Source of the DNA: an uncultured Gemmatimonadota bacterium
Lineage (GTDB): Bacteria > Gemmatimonadota > Gemmatimonadetes > Gemmatimonadales > GWC2-71-9
Reading direction: 5' to 3'
DNA length: 6,785 nucleotides
Assembly: GCA_946479825.1 (NCBI GenBank)
Contig: CAMLHU010000117.1
Location: forward strand, 1 to 6,785
Of the stretch, positions 1 through 6,173 are shown one piece after another. A model generated the notes under the pieces. It was not told the origin of the DNA, made no database searches, and saw only the letters and a program-made list of their open reading frames with translations. Made by a program: the position numbers and the translations under genes. Positions within the stretch are counted from its first letter, which is position 1, and the number at the start of each line of letters is the position of its first letter.

Positions 1-617
1 ACACCCATATGGGGCTCTACGACATCGCCTATATGCTGGCGGTGCCGGAGATGACCGTGACGGCGCCCAAGGACGGCGACGAACTCGTCGGCCTCCTCAA
101 GTGCGCGCTGCAGCACGACGGCCCGTTCTCCACTCGCTACCCCCGCGACAAGGCCCCCGCCGACCCGAAGGCGGTGGACCAGATCCCGCCGGTCGCGTAC
201 GGCACCTGGGAGCTGCTGCGGGAAGGGAAGGACATCGCCATCCTCGCCGTCGGCACGATGGTGCTCCCGGCGGTCGCCGCGGCCGAGAAGCTCGCCGCCG
301 ACGGGGTGAACTGCACGGTGGTGAACGCGCGGTTCCTCAAGCCCTTCGACAAGGCGATGCTCGAGACCCTGGTGCAGCGACACCGGACCCTCGTCACGGT
401 CGAGGAAGGGACGGTCGTCAACGGTTTCGGCGCCGCGCTCGCCGCCGCGCTCCAGACCACCCGCCCGGAGGTCCGCGTGGTGCCGCTCGGCGTCCCGGAC
501 CGTCTCCAGGAACAGGCGCCCCGCGCCGAGCAGCTCGAGGCCTTCGGGCTCACGGCGGACGGGATCGCCCGCCGGATCACGGCGCTCCGCCGCGAGGAGG
601 GCGTCGAGGCCCGATGA
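1..617 (+). CDS. dxs: 1-deoxy-D-xylulose-5-phosphate synthase, C-terminal part (5' end outside window)
   Basis: DXS is a cytoplasmic thiamine-diphosphate enzyme that condenses pyruvate with glyceraldehyde 3-phosphate, the first step of the MEP isoprenoid pathway. Only about the last 204 residues are present; the reading frame enters at base 3 and the stop is TGA at 615-617. The visible part starts at T-H-M-G-L-Y-D, which matches the family's T-H-x-G-x-x-D segment; its His (codon 6-8) corresponds to the conserved active-site His. It continues with the RYPR motif (codons about 138-149), whose Arg belongs to the phosphate-binding site in known DXS structures. The transketolase C-terminal domain follows, with ILAVGT, ARFLKPFD and VTVEEGTVVNGFG, the last resembling the VTVEEN..GG.G block of E. 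coli DXS. The Met after the His is Gln in E. coli. The length to the C-terminus fits the family. The stop overlaps nadK by 4 bases, so the two are likely one operon. Confidence 0.95.
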   Translation, partial: THMGLYDIAYMLAVPEMTVTAPKDGDELVGLLKCALQHDGPFSTRYPRDKAPADPKAVDQIPPVAYGTWELLREGKDIAILAVGTMVLPAVAAAEKLAADGVNCTVVNARFLKPFDKAMLETLVQRHRTLVTVEEGTVVNGFGAALAAALQTTRPEVRVVPLGVPDRLQEQAPRAEQLEAFGLTADGIARRITALRREEGVEAR

Positions 618-1486
618 ACGTCGGCGTCGTCGGCAACCCCCGCTACGGCGACCTCACTCCCCTCCTCGAGGTGCTCGTCCGCGAAGCGCCGCGGCGGGGG
701 ATGACGCTGTTCGCGGAACCCGGCCTCGAGACCCTCTGGCCCGGCCCGGTGGCGCCCCTCACCGGCGTCCCGCTCGACTTCCTCCTGACCTTCGGCGGCG
801 ACGGCACCCTCCTCCGCGGCGCCCGCCTCCTGGACGGCCGCGACACCTGCATCCTCGGCATCAACCTGGGCCGGGTCGGGTTCCTCACCGCCGCCGCTCG
901 CGATTCGCTCGTCCCCTCCCTCGACGCCATCGCCGGCGGGCACTACGCCATCGAGCGCCGCCAGGCGCTCCGCGCCGCGATCGTCGGTCGGGACGGCACC
1001 GAACGCGCCGTCACCCCGGCGCTCAACGACGTGGTGGTCCACAAGGGCGGCGTCGCCCGCGTCATCCGGCTCCGCGTCCACATCGGCGAGGAAGAGGTCG
1101 GCCCCTACAGCGCCGACGGCCTGATCGTGGCGACGCCGACCGGCTCGACGGCCTACTCGCTCTCCGCCGGCGGGCCGGTGGTGGTCCCCGGGGTCGAGGC
1201 GCTCGTCGTGACCCCCATCTGCGCCCACACCCTCGCGGTCCGGCCGCTCGTGGTGCACGCGATGAGCCAGGTGGTGATCGAGCCGATCGCCCCCTGGGCC
1301 GACGACCTCCTCGTCTCCTTCGACGGCCAGGTCGGCACCACGCTCACCGCCGGCGACCGGGTCCACGTCCGCCGCGCCGACCACCCGGTCCGCCTCGTCC
1401 GGCTCGGTCCCGAGGCCGGGTTCTTCAGCCTGATGCGCCGCAAGCTCCACTGGGGCGACCTCCTCGACCGCGAGCGCCCCCGGTGA
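614..1486 (+). CDS. nadK: NAD kinase
   Basis: This cytoplasmic enzyme phosphorylates NAD to NADP using ATP or polyphosphate. The protein is 290 residues, a normal family length. Visible motifs, in order, are GGDGT at 61-65 (the NAD kinase/diacylglycerol kinase-type nucleotide loop), INLGRVGFL at 83-91, LNDVVVHKG at 137-145 (usually LNE, so Asp replaces Glu), DGLIVATPTGSTAYSLSAGG at 168-187 (the strongly conserved core), PICAHTLAVRPLV at 201-213 (usually CPH) and SFDGQ at 235-239. ATG at 614 overlaps the dxs stop as ATGA, which supports translational coupling. A GAGG lies 4 bases upstream (606-609), with a stronger GGAGG at 596-600 that is rather far away. The 3' end overlaps recN. dxs, nadK and recN neighbour each other in many bacteria, often with tlyA and argR between them; neither is present here. 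The identification is firm. Confidence 0.96.
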   Translation: MNVGVVGNPRYGDLTPLLEVLVREAPRRGMTLFAEPGLETLWPGPVAPLTGVPLDFLLTFGGDGTLLRGARLLDGRDTCILGINLGRVGFLTAAARDSLVPSLDAIAGGHYAIERRQALRAAIVGRDGTERAVTPALNDVVVHKGGVARVIRLRVHIGEEEVGPYSADGLIVATPTGSTAYSLSAGGPVVVPGVEALVVTPICAHTLAVRPLVVHAMSQVVIEPIAPWADDLLVSFDGQVGTTLTAGDRVHVRRADHPVRLVRLGPEAGFFSLMRRKLHWGDLLDRERPR

Positions 1487-3150
1487 TCGCCGAGCTCCGC
1501 GTCCGCGACCTCGCCACCATCGCCGACGTCGCCCTCCAGCTCGGCCCCGGCCTCAACGTCCTCACCGGCGAGACCGGGGCGGGGAAGTCGATGCTGGTGG
1601 ACGCCCTGGCCCTCCTCCTCGGCGAACGCGCCGACAGCGGCCTCGTCCGTCCCGGCGCCGGGCGCGCCGTGGTGGAGGGGGCCTTCGACGTCCCCGACGC
1701 CGGTCACCGGCGCCGGATCGAGGAGCTGGGGCTCGACGTCGAGGACGGGCGCGTCGTCATCCGCCGCGAGATCTCCGCCGAAGGCCGCTCGCGCGCGTGG
1801 GTGAACGGCAGCCCCACCACGCTCGCGGTCCTGGCCGAGCTCGGCCGGTCGCTCGTGGACCTGCACGGCCAGCACGAGACCCAGTCGCTCCTCCGCGCCG
1901 ACGCCCAGCGTGACAGTCTCGACGCCTACGCCGGCGCGTCAGCCGAGCGGCAGGTGATGGCCGAGGCGTGGGAGACGGTCGAGACCCTGCGACGCGAGGA
2001 AGGGGAGCTCGCCGGCCGGCGCGACGAAGTGCGGCGCCGGGCCGACTACCTCCGCCACGTGGTGCAGGAGATCCAGGACGCCCGGCTCAAGCCCGGCGAG
2101 GACGAGGCGCTCGCGGTCGAGGCCCGGCGCCTGGGACACGCCGGCGCGCTGGTGGACCAGGCACGCAGGATCGCTGTGGCGCTCGACGGCGACGACGGCG
2201 GTGCGCTCGGCCTCCTCGGCGAGGCCGACCGCGCCCTCGCGGGGCTCGAAAAGCAGGATCCCGACGCCGCCCCCTGGCGCGAGCTCCTCGACTCCGCCTA
2301 CGCCAACCTGACCGAGCTCGCGCGCCTCGCCGCCGCGTACGCCGACACCGTGCAGGAGGACCCGGAGCGCCTGGCCGAGATCGAACGCCGGCGCGACGTC
2401 CTCTTCCGGCTGACGCAGAAGTACGGCGCGACCGTCGAGGCGGTCATCGCGGCCGGCGCCGAGGCCGCCCGCGAACTCGACCTGCTCGACACCGCCGACA
2501 CCGATCTCCGGGCCATCGCCGCCCGGCGCGACGCCGCCGAGGGGGCGCTCGCCGCCGCGGCCGACGCGCTCACCGCCCGCCGGAAGGACGCCGCCGGGCG
2601 CCTCTCCCGCGCGGTGAGCCGGCTCCTGCCCGGGCTCGGCCTCCCCGGCGGCAAGGTGGAGGTGGCGCTCGACCCGCTGCCGGCCCCGACCCGCGCCGGG
2701 CGCGAGGTGGTGCGGTTCGACGTCCGGCTCAACGTGGGTCACGACGCCAAGCCGCTCGCCAAGGTCGCCTCGGGGGGCGAGTTGTCGCGGCTGATGCTCG
2801 CGCTCAAGACCGTCCTCGCCGGCCACGACGACGTGCCGACGCTGGTGTTCGACGAAGTGGATGCGGGGATCGGCGGCGAGGTCGGCGCCAAGGTGGGCGA
2901 GGCGCTCACCGGCGTCGCGGAACGGCATCAGGTGCTGGTGGTCACCCACCTGCCGCAGATCGCCGCCTGCGCCGACCGCCACCTCGTGGTCTCCAAGGCC
3001 GCGCGGGGCGGGGTCGCCACCAGCGACGTCGCCGTCATCCACGGCGAGGACCGGGTCACCGAGATCGCCCGGATGCTCGGCGACGCGGATTCCGAGACCG
3101 CGCGGAAGCACGCCGGCGCGCTGCTCGGGGGAGTGGTGGGGAGGAAGTGA
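1483..3150 (+). CDS. recN: DNA repair protein RecN (SMC-like ATPase)
   Basis: RecN is a cohesin-like ATPase recruited to DNA double-strand breaks that helps RecA-dependent repair. The 555-residue protein has the full SMC-type layout. The N-terminal head carries Walker A GETGAGKS at 29-36 and the RecN-typical DLHGQHETQSLL at 126-137. A charged, Ala/Glu/Arg-rich helical middle at about 155-375 is the short coiled-coil arm. The C-terminal head carries the ABC signature ASGGELSR at 429-436, Walker B TLVFDEVDAGIGG at 453-465 (catalytic Glu458), and VVTHLPQIAA at 486-495 with the switch His489. All catalytic motifs are intact. The start is GTG at 1483, which overlaps the nadK stop as GTGA and has no strong ribosome binding site, as expected for coupled re-initiation. 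The N-terminus then reads MIAELRVRDLATI, like other RecN proteins. No LexA-type operator was recognised in front of it; expression probably comes from the upstream operon promoter. Confidence 0.96.
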   Translation: MIAELRVRDLATIADVALQLGPGLNVLTGETGAGKSMLVDALALLLGERADSGLVRPGAGRAVVEGAFDVPDAGHRRRIEELGLDVEDGRVVIRREISAEGRSRAWVNGSPTTLAVLAELGRSLVDLHGQHETQSLLRADAQRDSLDAYAGASAERQVMAEAWETVETLRREEGELAGRRDEVRRRADYLRHVVQEIQDARLKPGEDEALAVEARRLGHAGALVDQARRIAVALDGDDGGALGLLGEADRALAGLEKQDPDAAPWRELLDSAYANLTELARLAAAYADTVQEDPERLAEIERRRDVLFRLTQKYGATVEAVIAAGAEAARELDLLDTADTDLRAIAARRDAAEGALAAAADALTARRKDAAGRLSRAVSRLLPGLGLPGGKVEVALDPLPAPTRAGREVVRFDVRLNVGHDAKPLAKVASGGELSRLMLALKTVLAGHDDVPTLVFDEVDAGIGGEVGAKVGEALTGVAERHQVLVVTHLPQIAACADRHLVVSKAARGGVATSDVAVIHGEDRVTEIARMLGDADSETARKHAGALLGGVVGRK

Positions 3151-3156
3151 GGGGCG

Positions 3157-3288
3157 CGGAGAACGGTGAGCGGTGAGCAGTTAGCGGTGAGCGGGAAGCA
3201 GTGAGCGCGGAGCAGAAAGCGGGGAACGCGGTCCCCCCTCTGACCGCTCACCGCTCCCCGTTTCCCGTTTACCGTTCACCGTTCACCG
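3157..3288. repeat. inverted array of degenerate heptamer repeats between convergent genes
   Basis: From 3157 to 3226 the plus strand reads as ten consecutive 7-base units in unbroken phase, beginning CGGAGAA, CGGTGAG, CGGTGAG, CAGTTAG, CGGTGAG, CGGGAAG. All ten start with C and have A at position 6. From 3288 down to 3240 the minus strand reads as seven units of the same family: CGGTGAA twice, CGGTAAA, CGGGAAA, CGGGGAG, CGGTGAG, CGGTCAG. About 13 bases (3227-3239) separate the two arms, so either strand can fold into a long imperfect hairpin in several registers. It lies just after the recN stop, and its right edge supplies the TGA stop of the convergent barrel gene. It may act as a bidirectional transcription end, but there is no T-run for a classical intrinsic terminator. 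The repeat itself is clear; the function is open. Confidence 0.85.
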
Positions 3289-4842
3289 TCCAAACACCTT
3301 CCAGTACATCCTGAACTCGATCGCCGTGTGCCGGGTCTTGTCCACCCGCCCCCCCGACGCCGACGCGACCATCTCGTAGGTCCACCGCGCTTCGACCGGA
3401 AGTCCCTTGCCGCCCCGCGCCCCGGTGCTCGCGAAGAGCACGCCGCCGCGGAGCAGCGTCGCGCTGGCGTCGGTGTCGAGCGCGAGCAGGTCGGCCGACG
3501 GCGCACCCGGGGCGGCCGGCGTGGCGTAGGCGTACTGGTCGGTCCCGTGGTGCCAGTAGGTCGCACCGGCGGTGAGCGCGAATCCGTCGGCCAGGCGGAA
3601 GAACGGCTCGACGCTCACGGACAGCACGTTCCCCGGATCCCACCGCATCGCGGCGGTCGTGGAGGCCCAGGCGATCGGCGCCCACGGCGCGGTCACCCGC
3701 CGCTCCACCGTCCCCGGGCGCTGGTCGTTGTACATCGCCGAGATCCGCGCCCCGAGCCGGCCGGCCGTCAGGTCGGTGGCAAGGTGGAACTCGAGGTCGG
3801 TCTGGCCGTCGCCGGTGCCGCGGTCGAACAGCACCGCCGGGTCGGGGACGATCCCCGTCGGCAGGCGAACGAGCGCAGTGGCGGCGATCCGTAGCCCCGG
3901 GCGTCCGTCGTCGTGCCACCGGTCGAGCAGGGTGACGGTGGTGCCGAGCTCGGCGTCGCCCTGGCGGTTGCGGACCAGCCCGTCGAAGAGCAGGCCGCCC
4001 ACCGGCCCGAACGGGTTGGTGAGCAGGTCGTCGAAGTTGGCGGAGTCGAAGCGCTGGGCAGGGAGGTCGGGCACGGTGCTGAAGCCGGAGACGCCGAGCG
4101 AATTGCTGAGCGTCGCCTCGAGCGAGGTCACCCGGCCCAGGATGGCGAGCCCCTCGGCGCTGTTCGCGATCGGGAGCACCGGTGACGCGGTGGACGGGTC
4201 GGAGATGAGGCCGTAGAGCCCGTCTCGCAGCGCCGTCCCGTCGGCGAGGGTCTGCTGGGCCAGCGCCTTCTTGGCCGGGTCGGCGTCGTAGGTGCCGTTG
4301 GCGATGTTGTCCTGCAGGGTGGTGAGCGCGGCGTTGAACTGGCCGAAGAAGGTCACGGCCGCCTGCTGGCCCGCGCCGGTGCCGAAGGTAGGGTCGGCGG
4401 GGTTGAAGCCGGCGTTGGCGCCGGCGGAATCGTGGCGCAGCACCTCCTGCGTACGCACCCGCACGATCGGCACGTCGCCGAAGATGGTGATGGCGTTGGT
4501 GAGCCCGAAGGAGAGGCCGAGGACGGTGCGCCCTTCCTGGTAGGTGGCGAGCACGCTCGACCGGCCGAGGCTCAGGCGGTAGCTTCCGTTGCCGGTGAGC
4601 TGGCGGATCTGCGCCTCGGCGCCGGCCAGGGCGGGGAGCGCCGTGGTGCCGAGCGTCCCGCTCCAGTCGGCGCCGTAGTCCTGTTCGACGCCGTGCAGGT
4701 ACCGGCTGTCGGCGCTGCTGAAGCCGCCGCCCAGGTCGAAGCGCACCATGCCGCGTGGCACGCCGATCGGCGGCAATTGCGCCGACGCCGGAGCGGTCCA
4801 CGCGAAGATGGCCAACCCCAATCCCCACCGGACGTGCCGCAC
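3283..4842 (-). CDS. secreted, probable outer-membrane beta-barrel protein of unrecognised family
   Basis: The 519-residue protein begins with a Sec signal peptide: basic MRHVR, hydrophobic core WGLGLAIFAW, and a cleavage site after ASA (residues 19-21), leaving Gln22 as the mature N-terminus. The rest alternates polar and hydrophobic/aromatic residues with many Gly, as in outer-membrane barrels. Examples are MVRFDLGGGFS at 32-42, VLGLSFGLTNAITIFGDVPI at 107-126, LRIAATALVRLPTG at 317-330 and the last strand IEFRMYWKVF at 508-517. Residues about 139-290 break this pattern: they are Ala/Asp/Gln/Leu-rich and look partly helical, like a plug or large loop. I do not recognise the family; a channel, transporter or surface protein is possible. 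GTG at 4842 was chosen because GGAGG lies 4 bases upstream and it gives a complete signal peptide. Reading upstream only gives antisense galK sequence. The stop lies inside the heptamer array. Its start overlaps the galK start head-to-head. Confidence 0.82.
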   Translation of the reverse strand: MRHVRWGLGLAIFAWTAPASAQLPPIGVPRGMVRFDLGGGFSSADSRYLHGVEQDYGADWSGTLGTTALPALAGAEAQIRQLTGNGSYRLSLGRSSVLATYQEGRTVLGLSFGLTNAITIFGDVPIVRVRTQEVLRHDSAGANAGFNPADPTFGTGAGQQAAVTFFGQFNAALTTLQDNIANGTYDADPAKKALAQQTLADGTALRDGLYGLISDPSTASPVLPIANSAEGLAILGRVTSLEATLSNSLGVSGFSTVPDLPAQRFDSANFDDLLTNPFGPVGGLLFDGLVRNRQGDAELGTTVTLLDRWHDDGRPGLRIAATALVRLPTGIVPDPAVLFDRGTGDGQTDLEFHLATDLTAGRLGARISAMYNDQRPGTVERRVTAPWAPIAWASTTAAMRWDPGNVLSVSVEPFFRLADGFALTAGATYWHHGTDQYAYATPAAPGAPSADLLALDTDASATLLRGGVLFASTGARGGKGLPVEARWTYEMVASASGGRVDKTRHTAIEFRMYWKVFGR

Positions 4843-5988
4843 GCACCCTCCGCGACCCGGATCGCCCACGAGTTGTACGCCCGCACCTTCCGCGGCGCGC
4901 CGCGCACGGCCGCCTCGGCGCCGGGGCGCGTCAACCTGATCGGTGAACACACGGATTATAACGGGGGCCCGGTGCTCCCGGTGGCGATCGCGCGCCGCAC
5001 CGTGGTGGTGGCGGGGCGCGCGCGCGGCTTCGAGGCCGTGTCCGCGCGCGACGGCGTCGTGGACCGGTTCGAGCCCGGGAACGCGCGCACCGGCGGCTGG
5101 ACCGACTACCTCGCCGGCGTCGTTCGCGTGCTCGGCCGGCGCGGTGCGGCCCCGCCCGGCGCCGCGCTCGCCGTGGCGTCCACCGTGCCGGTCGGCGCCG
5201 GGCTCTCGTCGTCCGCCGCGCTCACCGTCGCCGCGGCCCGCGCCCTCGCCGCGCTGGCCGGCGTGCGGCTCGGCCCGGCCGAGCTCGCGGAGGTGGCGTA
5301 CGAGGCGGAGCACGACGAGGTCGGCGTGCGCTGCGGCCGGATGGACCAGACCATCGCGGCGTTCGCCGTCCGCGAACGCGCGATGCTCTTCGAGACCGCG
5401 ACCGGCGTCCGGCGGATGGTGCCGTTCCGCGCGCGGGTCTGGGTGTTCGAGACCGGCGTCACCCACCGGCTGGCGGGAGGGGAACTCAACCGCCGCCGCC
5501 ACGAGTGCGAGGACGCCCTGCGGATGCTGGCCGACGCGCGGCTTGCCGTCCGGTCGCTCGCCGACCTGCCGCCCGCCGACCTGCCGCGCGCCCTCGCGGC
5601 CCTGCCTCCGGGACACGGCCGCCGGGTGCGTCACGTCGTCACCGAGACCGCCCGCACCCGGGCCGCGGCCGATGCCCTGGCCCGCGGCGAGCTCTCGGCG
5701 GTGGGCGAGCTGCTGTTCGAAGGGCACCGGTCGCTCCGGGACGACTACGAGTCCTCGTGCCAGGAAGCCGACCTGCTGGTGGATCTCGCGGCCCGGCACG
5801 GGGCCTGGGGGGCTCGGCTCACCGGAGCGGGGTGGGGCGGGGCGGTCATCGCACTCATCCCGGCCGCGCGCGCCCCGCGGGTGGTGGCGGAGGTGCAGGA
5901 CGGCTTCCGGCGCGAGACCGGCCGGGTCCCGGAGGTCTGGGAGACCCCGGCCTCGGCCGGCGTGCGCACCGAGCGGGTGCGGCGTTAG
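4834..5988 (+). CDS. galK: galactokinase (GHMP kinase family)
   Basis: Galactokinase phosphorylates D-galactose at C1 with ATP, the entry step of the Leloir pathway, in the cytoplasm. The 384-residue protein has every GHMP/galactokinase landmark. APGRVNLIGEHTDYNGG at 29-45 is the galactokinase signature, with the Glu, His and Asp that contact the sugar. VPVGAGLSSSAAL at 118-130 is the ATP-binding loop. CGRMDQ at 167-172 contains the catalytic-base Asp171. DDYESSCQEADLLV at 303-316 matches the family, and LTGAGWGGAVIALIP at 329-343 is motif 3. The start is set at GTG 4834, which gives an N-terminus of usual length, although no ribosome binding site precedes it. TTG at 4873 is the main alternative (371 residues). 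No galT, galE or transporter gene is in the window, so galactose is the likely but unproven substrate; N-acetylgalactosamine or another sugar is possible. It is divergent from the barrel gene with overlapping starts. Confidence 0.93.
   Translation: MPHAPSATRIAHELYARTFRGAPRTAASAPGRVNLIGEHTDYNGGPVLPVAIARRTVVVAGRARGFEAVSARDGVVDRFEPGNARTGGWTDYLAGVVRVLGRRGAAPPGAALAVASTVPVGAGLSSSAALTVAAARALAALAGVRLGPAELAEVAYEAEHDEVGVRCGRMDQTIAAFAVRERAMLFETATGVRRMVPFRARVWVFETGVTHRLAGGELNRRRHECEDALRMLADARLAVRSLADLPPADLPRALAALPPGHGRRVRHVVTETARTRAAADALARGELSAVGELLFEGHRSLRDDYESSCQEADLLVDLAARHGAWGARLTGAGWGGAVIALIPAARAPRVVAEVQDGFRRETGRVPEVWETPASAGVRTERVRR
4847..4851 (-). promoter_or_regulatory. ribosome binding site of the barrel gene
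   Basis: On the minus strand GGAGG stands 4 bases before GTG at 4842 and decides the start of the barrel gene. A second GTG at 4846-4844 is out of frame and touches the GGAGG, so it is not used. The site lies inside the first codons of galK on the other strand. Confidence 0.6.
4955..4960 (-). promoter_or_regulatory. candidate -10 element (TATAAT) for the barrel gene, inside galK
   Basis: The minus strand carries a perfect TATAAT, read from 4960 to 4955, about 112 bases before the barrel start. It sits within the galK codons for D41-Y42-N43. No good -35 hexamer is seen 15-19 bases upstream (the sequence there is CACCGG-like), and there is no complete TGn extension. A consensus -10 in such GC-rich coding DNA is notable, but one hexamer is weak evidence of a promoter. 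Confidence 0.3.
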
Positions 5989-6016
5989 CTTCGGGCTGGC
6001 GGAGAAAGGGCAGGGC

Positions 6017-6102
6017 GCTCGGGTGGCGTAACTGGCAGCCGCAGCAGACTTAAAATCTGCGGGGGAGCAATCCCCGTGCGGGTTCGATCCCCGCCCCGAG
6101 CA
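6017..6102 (+). tRNA. tRNA-Leu (anticodon UAA)
   Basis: This 86-base gene folds as a complete class II tRNA. The acceptor stem GCTCGGG (6017-6023) pairs with CCCGAGC (6095-6101), followed by discriminator A6102. The D stem is GCG/CGC (6026-6028 with 6040-6042). The anticodon stem GCAGA/TCTGC (6044-6048 with 6056-6060) encloses the loop CTTAAAA, with anticodon TAA at 6051-6053, which reads the leucine codon UUA. The long variable arm is GGGGA-GCAA-TCCCC (6062-6075), as expected for leucine. The T arm is GCGGG-TTCGATC-CCCGC (6078-6094). The 3' CCA is not encoded, since TCA follows, so CCA must be added enzymatically. The gene begins 28 bases after the galK stop with no hairpin between them. UUA is expected to be a rare codon in such GC-rich DNA. 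Confidence 0.97.
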
Positions 6103-6135
6103 TCAGATTGCACCATCCTCTTTAATGATTTCTTC

Positions 6136-6166
6136 TTCACAATTGATGAAATCGCCCTGATACCAT
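6136..6166 (+). promoter_or_regulatory. candidate promoter for the small outer-membrane protein gene
   Basis: Bases 6111-6170 are only about 38% GC by hand count, in strong contrast to the rest of the window. Within this island, TTCACA (6136-6141) resembles a -35 element. TGATACCAT (6158-6166) resembles an extended -10 element (TGn plus TACCAT), with a rather long 19-base spacer. A second reading is TTGATG (6143-6148), a 17-base spacer and TACTGT (6166-6171). Either would start transcription about 100 bases before the ATG at 6276. An inverted repeat GATTTC/GAAATC (6127-6132 and 6148-6153) also overlaps this region. Confidence 0.35.
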
Positions 6167-6173
6167 ACTGTTA

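Noticed and set aside
137..1450. A 437-codon minus-strand open frame antisense to dxs and nadK
   Set aside because: It mirrors two proteins with intact motifs, and its translation is low-complexity Gly/Ala/Asp/Arg/Glu sequence with no domain. Long antisense frames are expected in DNA with GC-rich third codon positions.
1939..3176. Open frames of about 390-400 codons on both strands overlapping recN
   Set aside because: The recN frame carries all ATPase motifs. The others are Arg/Pro/Gly- or Gly/Glu/His-rich shadow translations without recognisable features.
3151..3290. The heptamer array as a CRISPR array or a classical intrinsic terminator
   Set aside because: The units are 7 bases with no spacers, so it is not CRISPR. 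No T-run follows either arm, so it does not fit the textbook terminator, although a role in ending transcription remains possible.
4432..4833. Extension of the galK frame upstream to 518 codons
   Set aside because: The added part is antisense to the barrel gene and low in complexity. Family alignment by eye puts the N-terminus about 28 residues before APGRVNLIGEH, which matches GTG at 4834.
4843..5799. Upstream extension of the barrel frame to 838 codons through the antisense of galK
   Set aside because: The extension lacks any signal peptide or domain and lies opposite the conserved galK frame. A ribosome binding site and signal peptide mark the true start at 4842.
5505..6053. Plus-strand frames running from galK into the tRNA (ending at 6031 and 6053)
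   Set aside because: They are out-of-frame readings of galK with Arg/Pro/Ala-rich sequence and overlap a structured tRNA.
6083..6110. The 3' end of tRNA-Leu as an attachment site for an integrated element
   Set aside because: No integrase gene and no second copy of the tRNA 3' end is seen in the window. The downstream gene is an ordinary envelope gene.
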